DNA from: CAYWEP01 sp964613075
GTDB lineage: Bacteria > Patescibacteriota > Microgenomatia > Levybacterales > UBA12049
Assembly: GCA_964613075.1 (NCBI GenBank)
Contig: CAZTFV010000001.1
Coordinates: forward strand, 1-63,963
Direction of reading: 5' to 3'
DNA length: 63,963 nucleotides
Shown here: positions 42,529-50,172 of the stretch, piece by piece
Position numbering within the stretch: position 1 is the stretch's first letter
Layout: each line of letters begins with the position of its first letter
Notes under the pieces: model-generated
What the model saw: the letters and a program-made list of their open reading frames with translations, nothing else
What the model was told of the DNA's origin: nothing
Databases searched by the model: none
Position numbers and translations under genes: made by a program

Positions 42529-44637
42529 TTATGCTACGCGGCCGGTGAAGGTGGATTTGGCGAGCATTCCTTCGACAATATTTCGCGGCACTGCATCGTA
42601 ATGCGAAGGCTCCATGTAGTATGACGCTCTTCCCTGTGACATCGAGCGAAGTTGTGTAGCGTATCCTGAAAGTTCTGCAAGCGGAACCATTGCCAAAATG
42701 ATTGTCGCATTTCCCCGCTCTTCTGTTCCTAAAATTTGTGCCCTTTTGGCTGAGAGGTCACCTATGATATCCCCCATAAATTCAGACGGCGTTGTTACCT
42801 CAACTTTCATGATCGGCTCCAAAAGTCCCATCTGTGTTTTTCTGGCAGCAGCCTGCAATGCTTGAGAGGCTGCGATCTTAAAGGCGACTTCTGAAGAGTC
42901 TACCTCGTGATAGGATCCGTCGTAACAGGTAACTTTGACATCAATAATCGGATAACCAAGCAATACTCCATTCTCAAGTGTCTCCCACACACCTTTTTCA
43001 ACTGCCCTGACAAATTCTGCAGGGATTGCGCCTCCTTTGATTGCATTCACAAATTCATTCCCCTCGCCTCGCGTTTTCGGCTCTACCCTAAGGAAGCAGT
43101 GTCCGTACTGACCTCGTCCTCCTGATTGGCGAATATACTTTCCTTCACCCTCTGATGGAGCTTCAAATGTCTCTTTGTATGCAACCTGCGGCGCACCGAC
43201 ATTGGCAAGAACATTAAACTCCCGCTTCATCCGATCGACCATAACCTCAAGCTGTAACTCACCAATACCTGAGATAATAGTCTGTCCTGTCTCATGATTT
43301 GCCTTAACCCGAAATGTCGGGTCTTCTTCCATGAGGCGTTTTAACGCATAGCCTAATTTTTCCTGATCTGATTTTGTCTTTGGTTCAATAGCTAGAGAAA
43401 TAACCGGCTCGGGAAAGGAAATCTTTTCAAGGACAATTGGTTTTGACTCATCACAAAGTGTATCACCAGTAACTGTATCTTTTAATCCAACGATTGCGAC
43501 GATTTCTCCGGCATACGCTTCTTTAATTTCTTCTCTGTTGTTTGCATGCATCAGAAGGAGGCGGCCTACCCGCTCCTTGACATTTTTGCTGCTGTTGTAA
43601 ATATAGGTTCCTGAATTAATAATGCCTGAGTACACACGAAAATACGTTAATTTTCCTACATGCGGATCATTCTGGATCTTAAATGCCAACCCTGAATACG
43701 CCTCTTCTGGAACAAGCTTTCTCACTTCCTCCTCACCGGTTTTGGGATTGATGCCTTTTACTTCCTTCAGATCAACAGGGGAGGGGAGATAGTCAACCAC
43801 AGCATCGAGGAGTGGCTGTACGCCTTTATTGCGTAAGCTAGTCCCAGCATAAATAGGAACCAATTTGTACGCAATAACCGCTGCGCGAAGTGCTTTTTTC
43901 AAGTCTTCAACAGCGATCTCCTCGCCTGCTAAATATTTTTCCAGGAGCGCATCATCTGTCTCTGCGATCTTCTCGATGAGTTTATGTCTATACTTCTCAA
44001 CGCTGTCCTTCATCTCGGCCGGAATCTCGTCAGTTACCTCAAATTTCGCACCCAGCTCATCTGAACCCCAAATAATAGCCTTTCGCGTCAGTAAATCAAT
44101 ATTCCCTTTATACGAGTGCTCACTCCCGATCGGCAAAACCATAATTGCAGGATTTGCGCCCAAGCGATCCTCAATGCTTTTCACCGTTGCCAGAAAGTCA
44201 GCACCAAGCTTATCCATTTTATTGATAAAGCAGATACGCGGCACTTTGTATTTATCCGCTTGCCTCCAGACTGTTTCAGATTGTGACTGCACGCCCTCTT
44301 CTGCGTCAAGCACGGTAATGCCTCCATCCAGGACACGAAGTGACCGTTCTACTTCTGCGGTGAAGTCAACGTGGCCTGGGGTATCAATGATATTGATTCT
44401 GTAATCTTTCCAAAATGTCGTTGTGGCCGCGGATACAATGGTAATACCACGCTCTTTTTCCTGCTCCATCCAGTCCATTTGGGTTGTTCCCGCATCAATA
44501 TCGCCTATTTTGTAGGTTTTTCCTGTGTAATACAGAATGCGCTCGGTTGTCGTCGTTTTTCCCGCGTCAATATGGGCAATAATGCCGATATTGCGGATTT
44601 TATCGAGAGGAACTTGTCGTGATTTGGTGTCTGCCAT
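42529..44637 (-). CDS. fusA: Elongation factor G
   Basis: 702 residues, five domains. G1 AHIDAGKTTT near 18-27, DTPGHVDF, NKMDKLGA, and domain IV with GGRGQYGHC and LLGYPIIDVKVTCYDGSYHE. Drives translocation. It stands outside the ribosomal cluster with its own promoter and leader hairpin. Confidence 0.98.
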   Translation of the reverse strand: MADTKSRQVPLDKIRNIGIIAHIDAGKTTTTERILYYTGKTYKIGDIDAGTTQMDWMEQEKERGITIVSAATTTFWKDYRINIIDTPGHVDFTAEVERSLRVLDGGITVLDAEEGVQSQSETVWRQADKYKVPRICFINKMDKLGADFLATVKSIEDRLGANPAIMVLPIGSEHSYKGNIDLLTRKAIIWGSDELGAKFEVTDEIPAEMKDSVEKYRHKLIEKIAETDDALLEKYLAGEEIAVEDLKKALRAAVIAYKLVPIYAGTSLRNKGVQPLLDAVVDYLPSPVDLKEVKGINPKTGEEEVRKLVPEEAYSGLAFKIQNDPHVGKLTYFRVYSGIINSGTYIYNSSKNVKERVGRLLLMHANNREEIKEAYAGEIVAIVGLKDTVTGDTLCDESKPIVLEKISFPEPVISLAIEPKTKSDQEKLGYALKRLMEEDPTFRVKANHETGQTIISGIGELQLEVMVDRMKREFNVLANVGAPQVAYKETFEAPSEGEGKYIRQSGGRGQYGHCFLRVEPKTRGEGNEFVNAIKGGAIPAEFVRAVEKGVWETLENGVLLGYPIIDVKVTCYDGSYHEVDSSEVAFKIAASQALQAAARKTQMGLLEPIMKVEVTTPSEFMGDIIGDLSAKRAQILGTEERGNATIILAMVPLAELSGYATQLRSMSQGRASYYMEPSHYDAVPRNIVEGMLAKSTFTGRVA

Positions 44638-44645
44638 AATTGTTT

Positions 44646-44668
44646 AAAAAAACTCCGTCTTTCGGAGT
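44646..44668 (-). terminator. Terminator-like hairpin in fusA leader
   Basis: ACTCCG and CGGAGT with a five-base loop, followed on the minus strand by TTTTTTT, ending nine bases before the fusA ATG. It has full intrinsic-terminator form but sits upstream of the gene, as in an attenuator. Confidence 0.65.
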
Positions 44669-44675
44669 GAAAATC

Positions 44676-44681
44676 AGTATA
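44676..44681 (-). promoter_or_regulatory. Extended -10 promoter of fusA
   Basis: TGCTATACT on the minus strand, just upstream of the leader hairpin. No clear -35 box. Confidence 0.5.
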
Positions 44682-44769
44682 GCACATTTCCCGCACGGTT
44701 TCTATATAGAAAACGAGCTCGTAAACTTAAAGTTCATGCTTTTTCTTCTGCGACATAGGATATCAAGAA

Positions 44770-45051
44770 TTACTTTCCTCCATAGAGATTTTCATGTGTC
44801 CCAAGCATATGAAAGATAATAATTTTTTGCTTCCCTGTATGTTTTTCTTTAAATACTGCCCGCCAATCGTCTGTCACGTCAATACTTCTATATCCTGCAA
44901 GTTTTTCTCTCAATTGGTGGTTTCTAAGCGATGAATGATTGGAGTCTTCGAGAAACATCTCAAGAGTTTGTGCAAAAGCTGTTTTAATTTTTTTGTCTGC
45001 TTTTGAATATTGTTCTCTAAATCTCGTCCCGTACTTTATCTCCGTTTGCAT
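44770..45051 (-). CDS. RelE/YafQ-type toxin
   Basis: 93 residues from the ATG at 45051 (MQTEIKYGTRFREQYSKADK); a start at 45069 is also possible. RelE/ParE-fold features: FREQYSKADKKIKTAFAQTL, the basic LRNHQLREKLAGYRSIDV and DDWRAVFKEKH, ending LGTHENLYG. Such toxins cut mRNA on the ribosome. It overlaps the antitoxin gene, the usual TA layout. It lies beside the cassette array. Confidence 0.88.
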   Translation of the reverse strand: MQTEIKYGTRFREQYSKADKKIKTAFAQTLEMFLEDSNHSSLRNHQLREKLAGYRSIDVTDDWRAVFKEKHTGKQKIIIFHMLGTHENLYGGK

Positions 45052-45337
45052 AGGAAGCGTTTGGGTCATCTAGCCAGGCTATTGCATCTTTTGCATTCGT
45101 AAAAGTGGGTGACACTTTCCCAGCTTTTACATCCTCCTCTGATTTTCTCAGTGATTCAATCATATATTCATTTGGTTCCTCCATTTCAGCACTAAAGGTG
45201 ATAGTTCTTGTCCTGCTGAATTGTTTTAAGAACCCCTTGATGATGACGCTTAAGGGCATACCAAGCGCCTCAGCTGCCTCCTGCGCTTGTTTTTTCTCTT
45301 CCGGTTTTACTTTGATGTTTATGATTGCTGTATCCAT
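45017..45337 (-). CDS. RelB/DinJ-type antitoxin
   Basis: 106 residues. MDTAIINIKVKPEEKKQAQE and LGMPLSVIIKGFLKQF match the ribbon-helix-helix N-terminus of DinJ/RelB antitoxins. The C-terminal half is acidic and should wrap the toxin. It probably represses its own promoter through the palindrome at 45351-45365. Confidence 0.88.
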   Translation of the reverse strand: MDTAIINIKVKPEEKKQAQEAAEALGMPLSVIIKGFLKQFSRTRTITFSAEMEEPNEYMIESLRKSEEDVKAGKVSPTFTNAKDAIAWLDDPNASYANGDKVRDEI

Positions 45338-45349
45338 AGTAATACCTAG

Positions 45350-45378
45350 TATATACCACGTATATCTATCATTGTCAA
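45350..45378 (-). promoter_or_regulatory. TA promoter with operator palindrome
   Basis: Minus strand: -35 TTGACA (45378-45373), 17-base spacer, -10 TATATA (45355-45350). The perfect dyad ATATAC-CAC-GTATAT (45351-45365) covers the -10 box and part of the spacer, well placed for autorepression by the antitoxin. Confidence 0.65.
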
Positions 45379-45651
45379 GGTTTTGTAGGGAATAAGTGTA
45401 CTGCCATAGGAACTCTCGGTTGTCGCTGTTTTGGGAAATCTCAGTTGACGTAAATATATTCGAACGAAAACTGAAATTTTATGAATTACTATTTCAGAGA
45501 CAGTTAAATTATCCTTATAAGGCAGCTAAAACGCTTTAGAGCATGTTTTAATTGTCAAGCTGAATAGCTCTTTCATATAAGTCTAATTGCGACAGTTGAG
45601 ACTTCTCATTTTGCGACAATTGAGATTTCCGTTCACACTAGAATCTCCCTA
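45379..45651. other. Gene-free stretch left of the cassette array
   Basis: AT-rich, no ORF with coding character. It holds an IS-end-like inverted pair: one motif TTGTCGC..AAATCTCA at 45420-45453 and two inverted copies (TTGCGACAGTTGAGACTTC, TTGCGACAATTGAGATTTCC) at 45587-45630. This may be the scar of a small transposon at the array boundary. Confidence 0.55.
45420..45630. mobile_element. Possible remnant with IS-like inverted ends
   Basis: Shared motif GCGACARTTGAGAYTTC: one degenerate copy on the left in inverse orientation, two tandem copies on the right, ~135 bases between and no transposase. A MITE or solo-end relic is inferred; family not recognised. Confidence 0.4.
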
Positions 45652-46114
45652 CATGACCGAAGCCGCCAGACCGTTAGACCAGGACCAAGCAAGCCTTGCT
45701 GCCTCCTGGGATATGTCCGCTCTCTCATGGTCGCTGGATGTCGCGGCCGAGGCCCGCATCGACGTCGCCCACGGCGAGGGTGTCGCTTACCGCCTCGGCC
45801 CCGGGCCGGGGACGCTCCTCGAGCTCTTCCCCGCCACGGGAACGGTCCGACTCACCGGGCAAGACGTGCAGCTGACCCTGTTTCGCCAGGACCCGCCCCG
45901 GCTCGCGGACGAAGGCCTGGTCTTCGAGCTTGCCACCGAGCCCCGCCGGCGCTGGCTCTCCGTCTCCCCCACCACCGGCGAGGTCTTGCTCTTCTACGAC
46001 CCATCGGTCGGAGAAGCCGTCTGCGCCCCGGAAACGGCCCAGGACGCGTCGGAACCAGCCGAACGCCCCAAACCTCTGCACTGTAAATTTGCAAAATTTT
46101 GTTTAAAAATTTAG
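45652..46114 (+). CDS. GC-rich foreign protein, tail encoded by repeat R1
   Basis: 154 residues, first module of the array. Codons are strongly GC-rich, unlike neighbouring genes. The protein appears beta-rich (AYRLGPGPGTLLELFPATG, FELATEPRRRWLSVSPTTGE). Its own frame has no stop before repeat R1 (from 46082); it reads into the palindrome, gaining CKFAKFCLKI and the stop. No Shine-Dalgarno sequence is evident at 45652. Family unknown. Confidence 0.6.
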
Positions 46115-46190
46115 CCTCAAAAAAAGTGAAAAATACTAATTTTTCAAAATTCTGAGGCTAAAAAAGTTCAACTTTTTTTGCAAATTTACA
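46082..46190. repeat. Cassette-boundary palindrome R1 (AT-rich variant)
   Basis: 109 bases. Outer arms TGTAAATTTGCAAAA and its complement; inner boxes AGCCTCA and TGAGGCT at the same distance (~32 bases) from each end; small central hairpin TGAAAAAT...ATTTTTCA. Spacers differ from those of R2-R5 but box positions are conserved. Confidence 0.85.
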
Positions 46191-46506
46191 AGTTCCATGA
46201 CGAGTTGCTCAAACGTTCCCATTCCTTGCGTCCTCTCACAACTCGTTCCGCGCCAGGGTGGCTGGCCGGGCAGCCAGAGCGCTGGCCGGGGCTTGCGGTC
46301 AGTTCGCGAAGCCGACCCGGACGAGGGAAGGAACCACAGGGGGCCCGAGCTGTCAAGAGGTATTGACGAATCCTGCAATCACTTGTTGCCAAAAACGCAA
46401 CTAGATGTTGCAATTTCCGCAACCGGGTGGTAAGATCGACTTGGGTATGAGGGAGAGGGAAGGAGTAGGCGACATGCCGTTTCGGCACCAGCGATCAGAT
46501 CCCCGG
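46191..46506. other. Cassette A, upstream part: no clear gene
   Basis: GC-rich start, then a promoter-like TTGCAA-17-TAAGAT (46412-46440) on the plus strand and AAGGAG before an ATG at 46474. That would give an 87-residue plus-strand ORF to 46737, an alternative to the minus-strand ORF at 46507-46803. Confidence 0.4.
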
Positions 46507-46803
46507 TCAGCGGCCACCGAGGCCGTGGTGGGGGTTGGTCTGGCCCCAGGTCTGAAACTCGCGCCGGAAGCGCAGGCGCTCTTCAACGGTGGGGTAAATT
46601 GGAGCCTGGCGGAACTTGATCGACTCGTCGACCTCAAAGCGAGGAAGGGCGATCAAACCGCCATCGACGTTTCGCCCTGCACTCACGACGACCACCTGGT
46701 TCCCGGCAATCCTGATACGCACGAAAGGCCAGGATAGCATTCTATGCACACCAGAGAACTGGAGGGAAACGGCAACGAGCCCATGAAGAGCGGGTATCGG
46801 CAT
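46507..46803 (-). CDS. Cassette A protein, uncharacterised
   Basis: 98 residues, GC-rich codons with high GC at third positions. Ending RFEVDESIKFRQAPIYPTVE...NPHHGLGGR is protein-like. The ribosome binding site is weak (GGAG one base from ATG). A competing plus-strand ORF (46474-46737) has a better promoter and ribosome binding site, so the strand is uncertain. Confidence 0.4.
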   Translation of the reverse strand: MPIPALHGLVAVSLQFSGVHRMLSWPFVRIRIAGNQVVVVSAGRNVDGGLIALPRFEVDESIKFRQAPIYPTVEERLRFRREFQTWGQTNPHHGLGGR

Positions 46804-46903
46804 GCTCCATCACGATGAGAGAGCGAGGAGACGGATCAGACATGTCCCTTCCAAACGACGACCCGTCGCCTGATCAGCCAATGATGGCGATACGGCTGAG
46901 GAT

Positions 46904-47005
46904 TGTAAGTTTGCACGATTTTCTTTGCACGAATTAGCCTCACATGATCAAACGCTTTGCAAAGTTTGAGGCTGAGATATGCAAAATAGTTCGTGCAAAC
47001 TTACA
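46904..47005. repeat. Cassette-boundary palindrome R2
   Basis: 102 bases. Outer 15-base arms TGTAAGTTTGCACGA; middle TTTGCA box; inner AGCCTCA/TGAGGCT; centre AAACGCTTTGCAAAG. Arms carry mismatched spacers at the same positions. Nearly identical to R4 and R5, and to R3 in inverse orientation. Confidence 0.92.
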
Positions 47006-47098
47006 ATTCTACACCCTGACCCCCTTTCGAGACACCATCTAAGACCGCTGAGCAGCGCCGGCGGGTGGACCTCAGCGCGCGTACCAGGCGTACCCCTT

Positions 47099-47488
47099 CT
47101 ACCGCGCCCGGCGCGGGGGCAACGGCCGGCTGCCCGCCTCCGCGCATGGCTCGCGCGGAGCGAGCGCGGGCGCATGAAGGCGATCGACCTCTCTGATCAA
47201 GGCACGTAATTGGTCAACGGTTTCCAATAATCGCAGGCCATCGCTGAAGTTCTCGTCTCCGGCCATCACGTATTCCATCCCTTCTGGAACAGTGCTTTGG
47301 AGGTCGACCATATTCTCGTACTGCTCTCCAGCTCGTGCCAAAACCCGAACGTCAACACCGCTCATGGCCGCAGCATATCTGAATATAATCGAGTCCTCAC
47401 CCGTCGATACGAGGATCGTCACTGGCCCCTTGGTCGCTTCTTGTTCATTCTCTAGTAGAGACAGGAGCCGGTTCTTTTCGGCGTTCAT
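47099..47488 (-). CDS. Cassette B protein, uncharacterised
   Basis: 129 residues with a very strong ribosome binding site (AAAGGAGGTGA), so it is a real gene. VTILVSTGEDSIIFRYAAAM and DVRVLARAGEQYENM suggest an alpha/beta fold; the tail (from ~110) is arginine/proline-rich and may be extra. GC-rich codons, unlike the host. A dyad at 47552-47564 lies upstream. No family recognised. Confidence 0.65.
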   Translation of the reverse strand: MNAEKNRLLSLLENEQEATKGPVTILVSTGEDSIIFRYAAAMSGVDVRVLARAGEQYENMVDLQSTVPEGMEYVMAGDENFSDGLRLLETVDQLRALIREVDRLHAPALAPREPCAEAGSRPLPPRRAR

Positions 47489-47551
47489 CTCTTCCTCACC
47501 TCCTTTCCGGGCAGGTCAGGCGATCGCGTCGGCAACGCACAGATCGTCCGA

Positions 47552-47574
47552 GTGTATTATACACTTTATGTCAA
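47552..47574 (-). promoter_or_regulatory. Dyad and -35-like box in cassette B
   Basis: GTGTAT-A-ATACAC dyad (47552-47564) next to TTGACA (47574-47569) on the minus strand, upstream of the 47099-47488 gene. The -10 assignment is unclear; a repressor-controlled promoter is inferred. Confidence 0.4.
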
Positions 47575-47733
47575 CACGATCGCGGCGCGGCGGCAGGAGT
47601 TGCGGCCCCGGAGACGCGGCGGCGCTCCGTGCAGCCAGGCGGCAGCAAGGCGAGACCATGAGACTCCCTCCCCTTCCCCTCCTGGTGCCGACTGCGCCGA
47701 CGGGACGGTGCGCCGGGTCGGCGAGCCGTTTGC

Positions 47734-47835
47734 GTGTAAGTTTGCACGAACTATTTTGCATATCTCAGCCTCAAACTTTGCAAAGCGTTTGATCATGTGA
47801 GGCTAATTCGTGCAAAGAAAATCGTGCAAACTTAC
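47734..47835. repeat. Cassette-boundary palindrome R3 (inverted)
   Basis: 102 bases, the reverse complement of R2/R4. The arm asymmetry makes the orientation unambiguous. It is the only inverted copy. Confidence 0.92.
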
Positions 47836-48173
47836 AACTCTCGGCATCGAACTGGAACAGGAAAGGCCTGACGAATCGGTATCCGTCCATCCTGTCGCTC
47901 TCTCTGGGCTTCCAAGAGGCGAAACAACCAAAAGCTGACAAATCCGGGTCAAGTGCCGGAAGGATACTTGATCCCGTATATTGGCACTTCCCCCGCTGCG
48001 TTCCGTGATCCTCCCCTCGACCAGCGGCACGGCGGTAGTCGAGCAGCACAACGAGTTGGTCACCGGCCGAGTGATCCGTTCGGGAGGGGGCGGATCGGAA
48101 CGAGAGCTGGCGACACACTTCATCTTCACCACAATTTGACAATTTACTCAATTTATGATATACGACATATGAT
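47836..48173. other. Cassette C, upstream part
   Basis: GC-rich with short ORFs on both strands and no convincing start. A plus-strand frame ending GTAVVEQHNELVTGRVI... near 48137 looks protein-like but lacks a good start; it may be a truncated gene. Confidence 0.35.
48136..48164 (+). promoter_or_regulatory. Promoter in cassette C
   Basis: TTGACA (48136-48141), 17-base spacer, TATACG (48159-48164). The ATG of the 48174-48575 ORF follows 9 bases later. An AT-rich island within a GC-rich module. Confidence 0.5.
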
Positions 48174-48575
48174 ATGGATATAGAAGCAAAATTTGTTTCA
48201 AATAGACTAGATTTCAAATCATTTCTCTATCATCACCATGAAGCTATTCCGAGAATCCCTGAACAACCTTCCGCTCACACCGCGCCGGAGGGTGGAGGTC
48301 GTGGCGAGGCGCGCTCCCCTCAGCCGGAGCGAGTAACTGATCCCGTGGCCAATCCGGATCGAGCTCGGCTGGAGGCGTTCCTGACCCCGGGGGTGGTAAG
48401 CGGTACTGTTGAGTGGGAAACGACAATGGGGAGCTATGAAATTGACTTTGATACTCGAGATGAACCCGGAAACCCATCAAAGTACTTTTATCCGAAAGAT
48501 CAGATAGTTTTCGATAATAGTTTATATTCATCTCGCCATCAATCTGATTTATCACAACGTCAACTAGGTGAGTAA
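48174..48575 (+). CDS. Cassette C protein, uncharacterised
   Basis: 133 residues. The N-terminal and C-terminal thirds use AT-rich codons, the middle (EGGGRGEARSPQPERV) GC-rich ones, so it may be a chimera or a chance ORF. The promoter just upstream and SYEIDFDTRDEPGNPSKYFY support expression. Unknown family. Confidence 0.4.
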   Translation: MDIEAKFVSNRLDFKSFLYHHHEAIPRIPEQPSAHTAPEGGGRGEARSPQPERVTDPVANPDRARLEAFLTPGVVSGTVEWETTMGSYEIDFDTRDEPGNPSKYFYPKDQIVFDNSLYSSRHQSDLSQRQLGE

Positions 48576-48779
48576 TCCCGCGAGCACCGCGTGTTCCCAC
48601 CCCGTCATTCGGTTAATCATCGGATCCCGATTAGCTCCGGGCTGGTCGTCTAGCACCTGTTTGTGGACGAACTAGCCATTACCCGGCGCAGAAGGGGTCT
48701 TGGTTCCCGTAACGGCCCTTCTCGCTATCATCTTCCCTAAATTCACGCTTATTCGTCAATGTTTGCGGTTCCAAGTAAG

Positions 48780-48881
48780 TGTAAGTTTGCACGATTTTCT
48801 TTGCACGAATTAGCCTCACATGATCAAACGCTTTGCAAAGTTTGAGGCTGAGATATGCAAAATAGTTCGTGCAAACTTACA
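48780..48881. repeat. Cassette-boundary palindrome R4
   Basis: 102 bases, same orientation and sequence as R2. Confidence 0.92.
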
Positions 48882-49195
48882 CAACGCTAAGGAACAGAAC
48901 TATCTGCTCTACCTGGCGGGCCGGCTCCCGCCGCCGCTCTCAAGACTCCAGTTAACCATGGATGAACTGGGGTATGTCTTCGATATGGTTGGCATTCTCA
49001 TAGATAATTTGCGTTTAAGGTATAAATCTAAAGATATTTAACGAAACTACAATCAATGAAAAGATTGACAAATTAGTCAACACTGTGCTACCCTCCACGA
49101 GGGGTCGGCGTCATTGACCTGCTGACCAAGCCGTTCCTAATCCAACCGTGTCACGTCAAGGGGGCACCCGCCTGACCAGACCTGGAGGAGACAGG
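48882..49195. other. Cassette D, upstream part with promoter
   Basis: A frame opened by the repeat's own ATG (MIKRFAKFEAEICKI...) runs to 49041 but has no coding support. The stretch before the gene has a good promoter at 49065-49094. Confidence 0.4.
49065..49094 (+). promoter_or_regulatory. Promoter in cassette D
   Basis: TTGACA (49065-49070), 18-base spacer, TACCCT (49089-49094). TTGAC and GTCAA (49065-49080) also form a dyad overlapping the -35 box. Confidence 0.5.
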
Positions 49196-49648
49196 ATGGA
49201 GCCACAGCAGGAAGGACAGACGACCACCAGCACGATGAGGCAACCAGAGACCAGCCCGGACGGCTCCGTTGCCGGTTCGGACCTTACCCGCTTATCCAAA
49301 CGGCTCAATACTCGCCGCCGTACGGCGGCGAAGGAGCAGATCGAGGGCGTGTTCACGCAGTATCTGCAGGAGGTGCAGGCGCTGGGCATCGTCTCTGAGA
49401 TCCTGGTCGGGTCCAAAGCCCACGCGCCAGGCGCTTACCTCTGGAACGTGTTCGCCGAAGACTTCCGCGTGGAGCAGTGGGCCCGTCCCTCGTTTGCCGA
49501 GCTCAACCGGCTCACCTACCGTCTCGAGCAGGACTTACCCAAGGGCCTCTCGCTTCGCATCGCCCACGTGAACCCTTGCGACCTCGCCCAGGTCCGAGAG
49601 CGCTGTGACCAACAGCAGATCGAGACCGAGCTCATCCCCCTGCGCTGA
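49196..49648 (+). CDS. Cassette D protein, uncharacterised
   Basis: 150 residues from the ATG at 49196, with GGAGGAG at a good distance; a GTG start at 49148 is less likely. First ~35 residues disordered, then helical (RRTAAKEQIEGVFTQYLQEV) and mixed segments (WNVFAEDFRVEQWARPSFAE). Very GC-rich codons. Its stop is 15 bases from R5, so the gene nearly fills the module's 3' end. Unknown family. Confidence 0.65.
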   Translation: MEPQQEGQTTTSTMRQPETSPDGSVAGSDLTRLSKRLNTRRRTAAKEQIEGVFTQYLQEVQALGIVSEILVGSKAHAPGAYLWNVFAEDFRVEQWARPSFAELNRLTYRLEQDLPKGLSLRIAHVNPCDLAQVRERCDQQQIETELIPLR

Positions 49649-49663
49649 TGATGGACGCCCTCG

Positions 49664-49766
49664 TTGTAAGTTTGCACGATTTTCTTTGCACGAATTAGCC
49701 TCACATGATCAAACGCTTTGCAAAGTTTGAGGCTGAGATATGCAAAATAGTTCGTGCAAACTTACA
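49664..49766. repeat. Cassette-boundary palindrome R5
   Basis: 103 bases, same as R2/R4 with one extra T in the first spacer. Confidence 0.92.
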
Positions 49767-50170
49767 CAGTCATTGCTCATTATTTTCTCAGATGCTTCCA
49801 AGGCCTTGCGTTCTATCTCGTCATCATCTTCGTCGTCATCATCACCGGCAAATTCTTCGAACGAGAGATCCATCTTCATGTTGTCGGTTTCCCAAGATCT
49901 TCCGCTGAAGCTGCGAAGTGCGCGTGGGGTATCGGAATAGGAAGAGGCCATCTCCGTCATGATCAGAGAAAGCCTCCACGTCATTTGTTCATAGTATCGA
50001 GCCGGAGAAAATTCCATGAGGTTCGAGTAGGCGAGACGATGTCCAAACATCTTTCGTATGTCGTACTCCATCGTTCTTGTTTCTACCCACTCCAAAATCT
50101 GATCGTTGGTCAGAGAGTGATTGTTGGTCACAAATTCGACCAGATCGTCACATCGGTCCTTGCTCGCCAT
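49709..50170 (-). CDS. Cassette E protein with repeat-coded tail
   Basis: 153 residues from the ATG at 50170, which abuts R6. Starts MASKDRCDDLVEFVTNNHSL; acidic run GDDDDEDDDEIE near residue 110. It has no stop of its own: it reads into R5 and ends with repeat-coded VSLHELFCISQPQTLQSV. No ribosome binding site is visible. Less GC-rich than modules A, B and D, so of different origin. Family unknown. Confidence 0.6.
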   Translation of the reverse strand: MASKDRCDDLVEFVTNNHSLTNDQILEWVETRTMEYDIRKMFGHRLAYSNLMEFSPARYYEQMTWRLSLIMTEMASSYSDTPRALRSFSGRSWETDNMKMDLSFEEFAGDDDDEDDDEIERKALEASEKIMSNDCVSLHELFCISQPQTLQSV

Positions 50171-50172
50171 GG

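Noticed and set aside
47292..47792. 166-residue plus-strand ORF over module B
   Set aside because: It is antisense to the well-supported gene at 47099-47488 (strong ribosome binding site) and ends with repeat-coded residues.
48820..49041. 73-residue ORF starting inside R4
   Set aside because: Its first 20 residues are the palindrome translated (the same frame opens in every copy); no ribosome binding site.
46904..49766. CRISPR array from near-identical repeats
   Set aside because: Repeats are 102 bases and spaced 400-950 bases apart, with coding modules between them and no cas genes.
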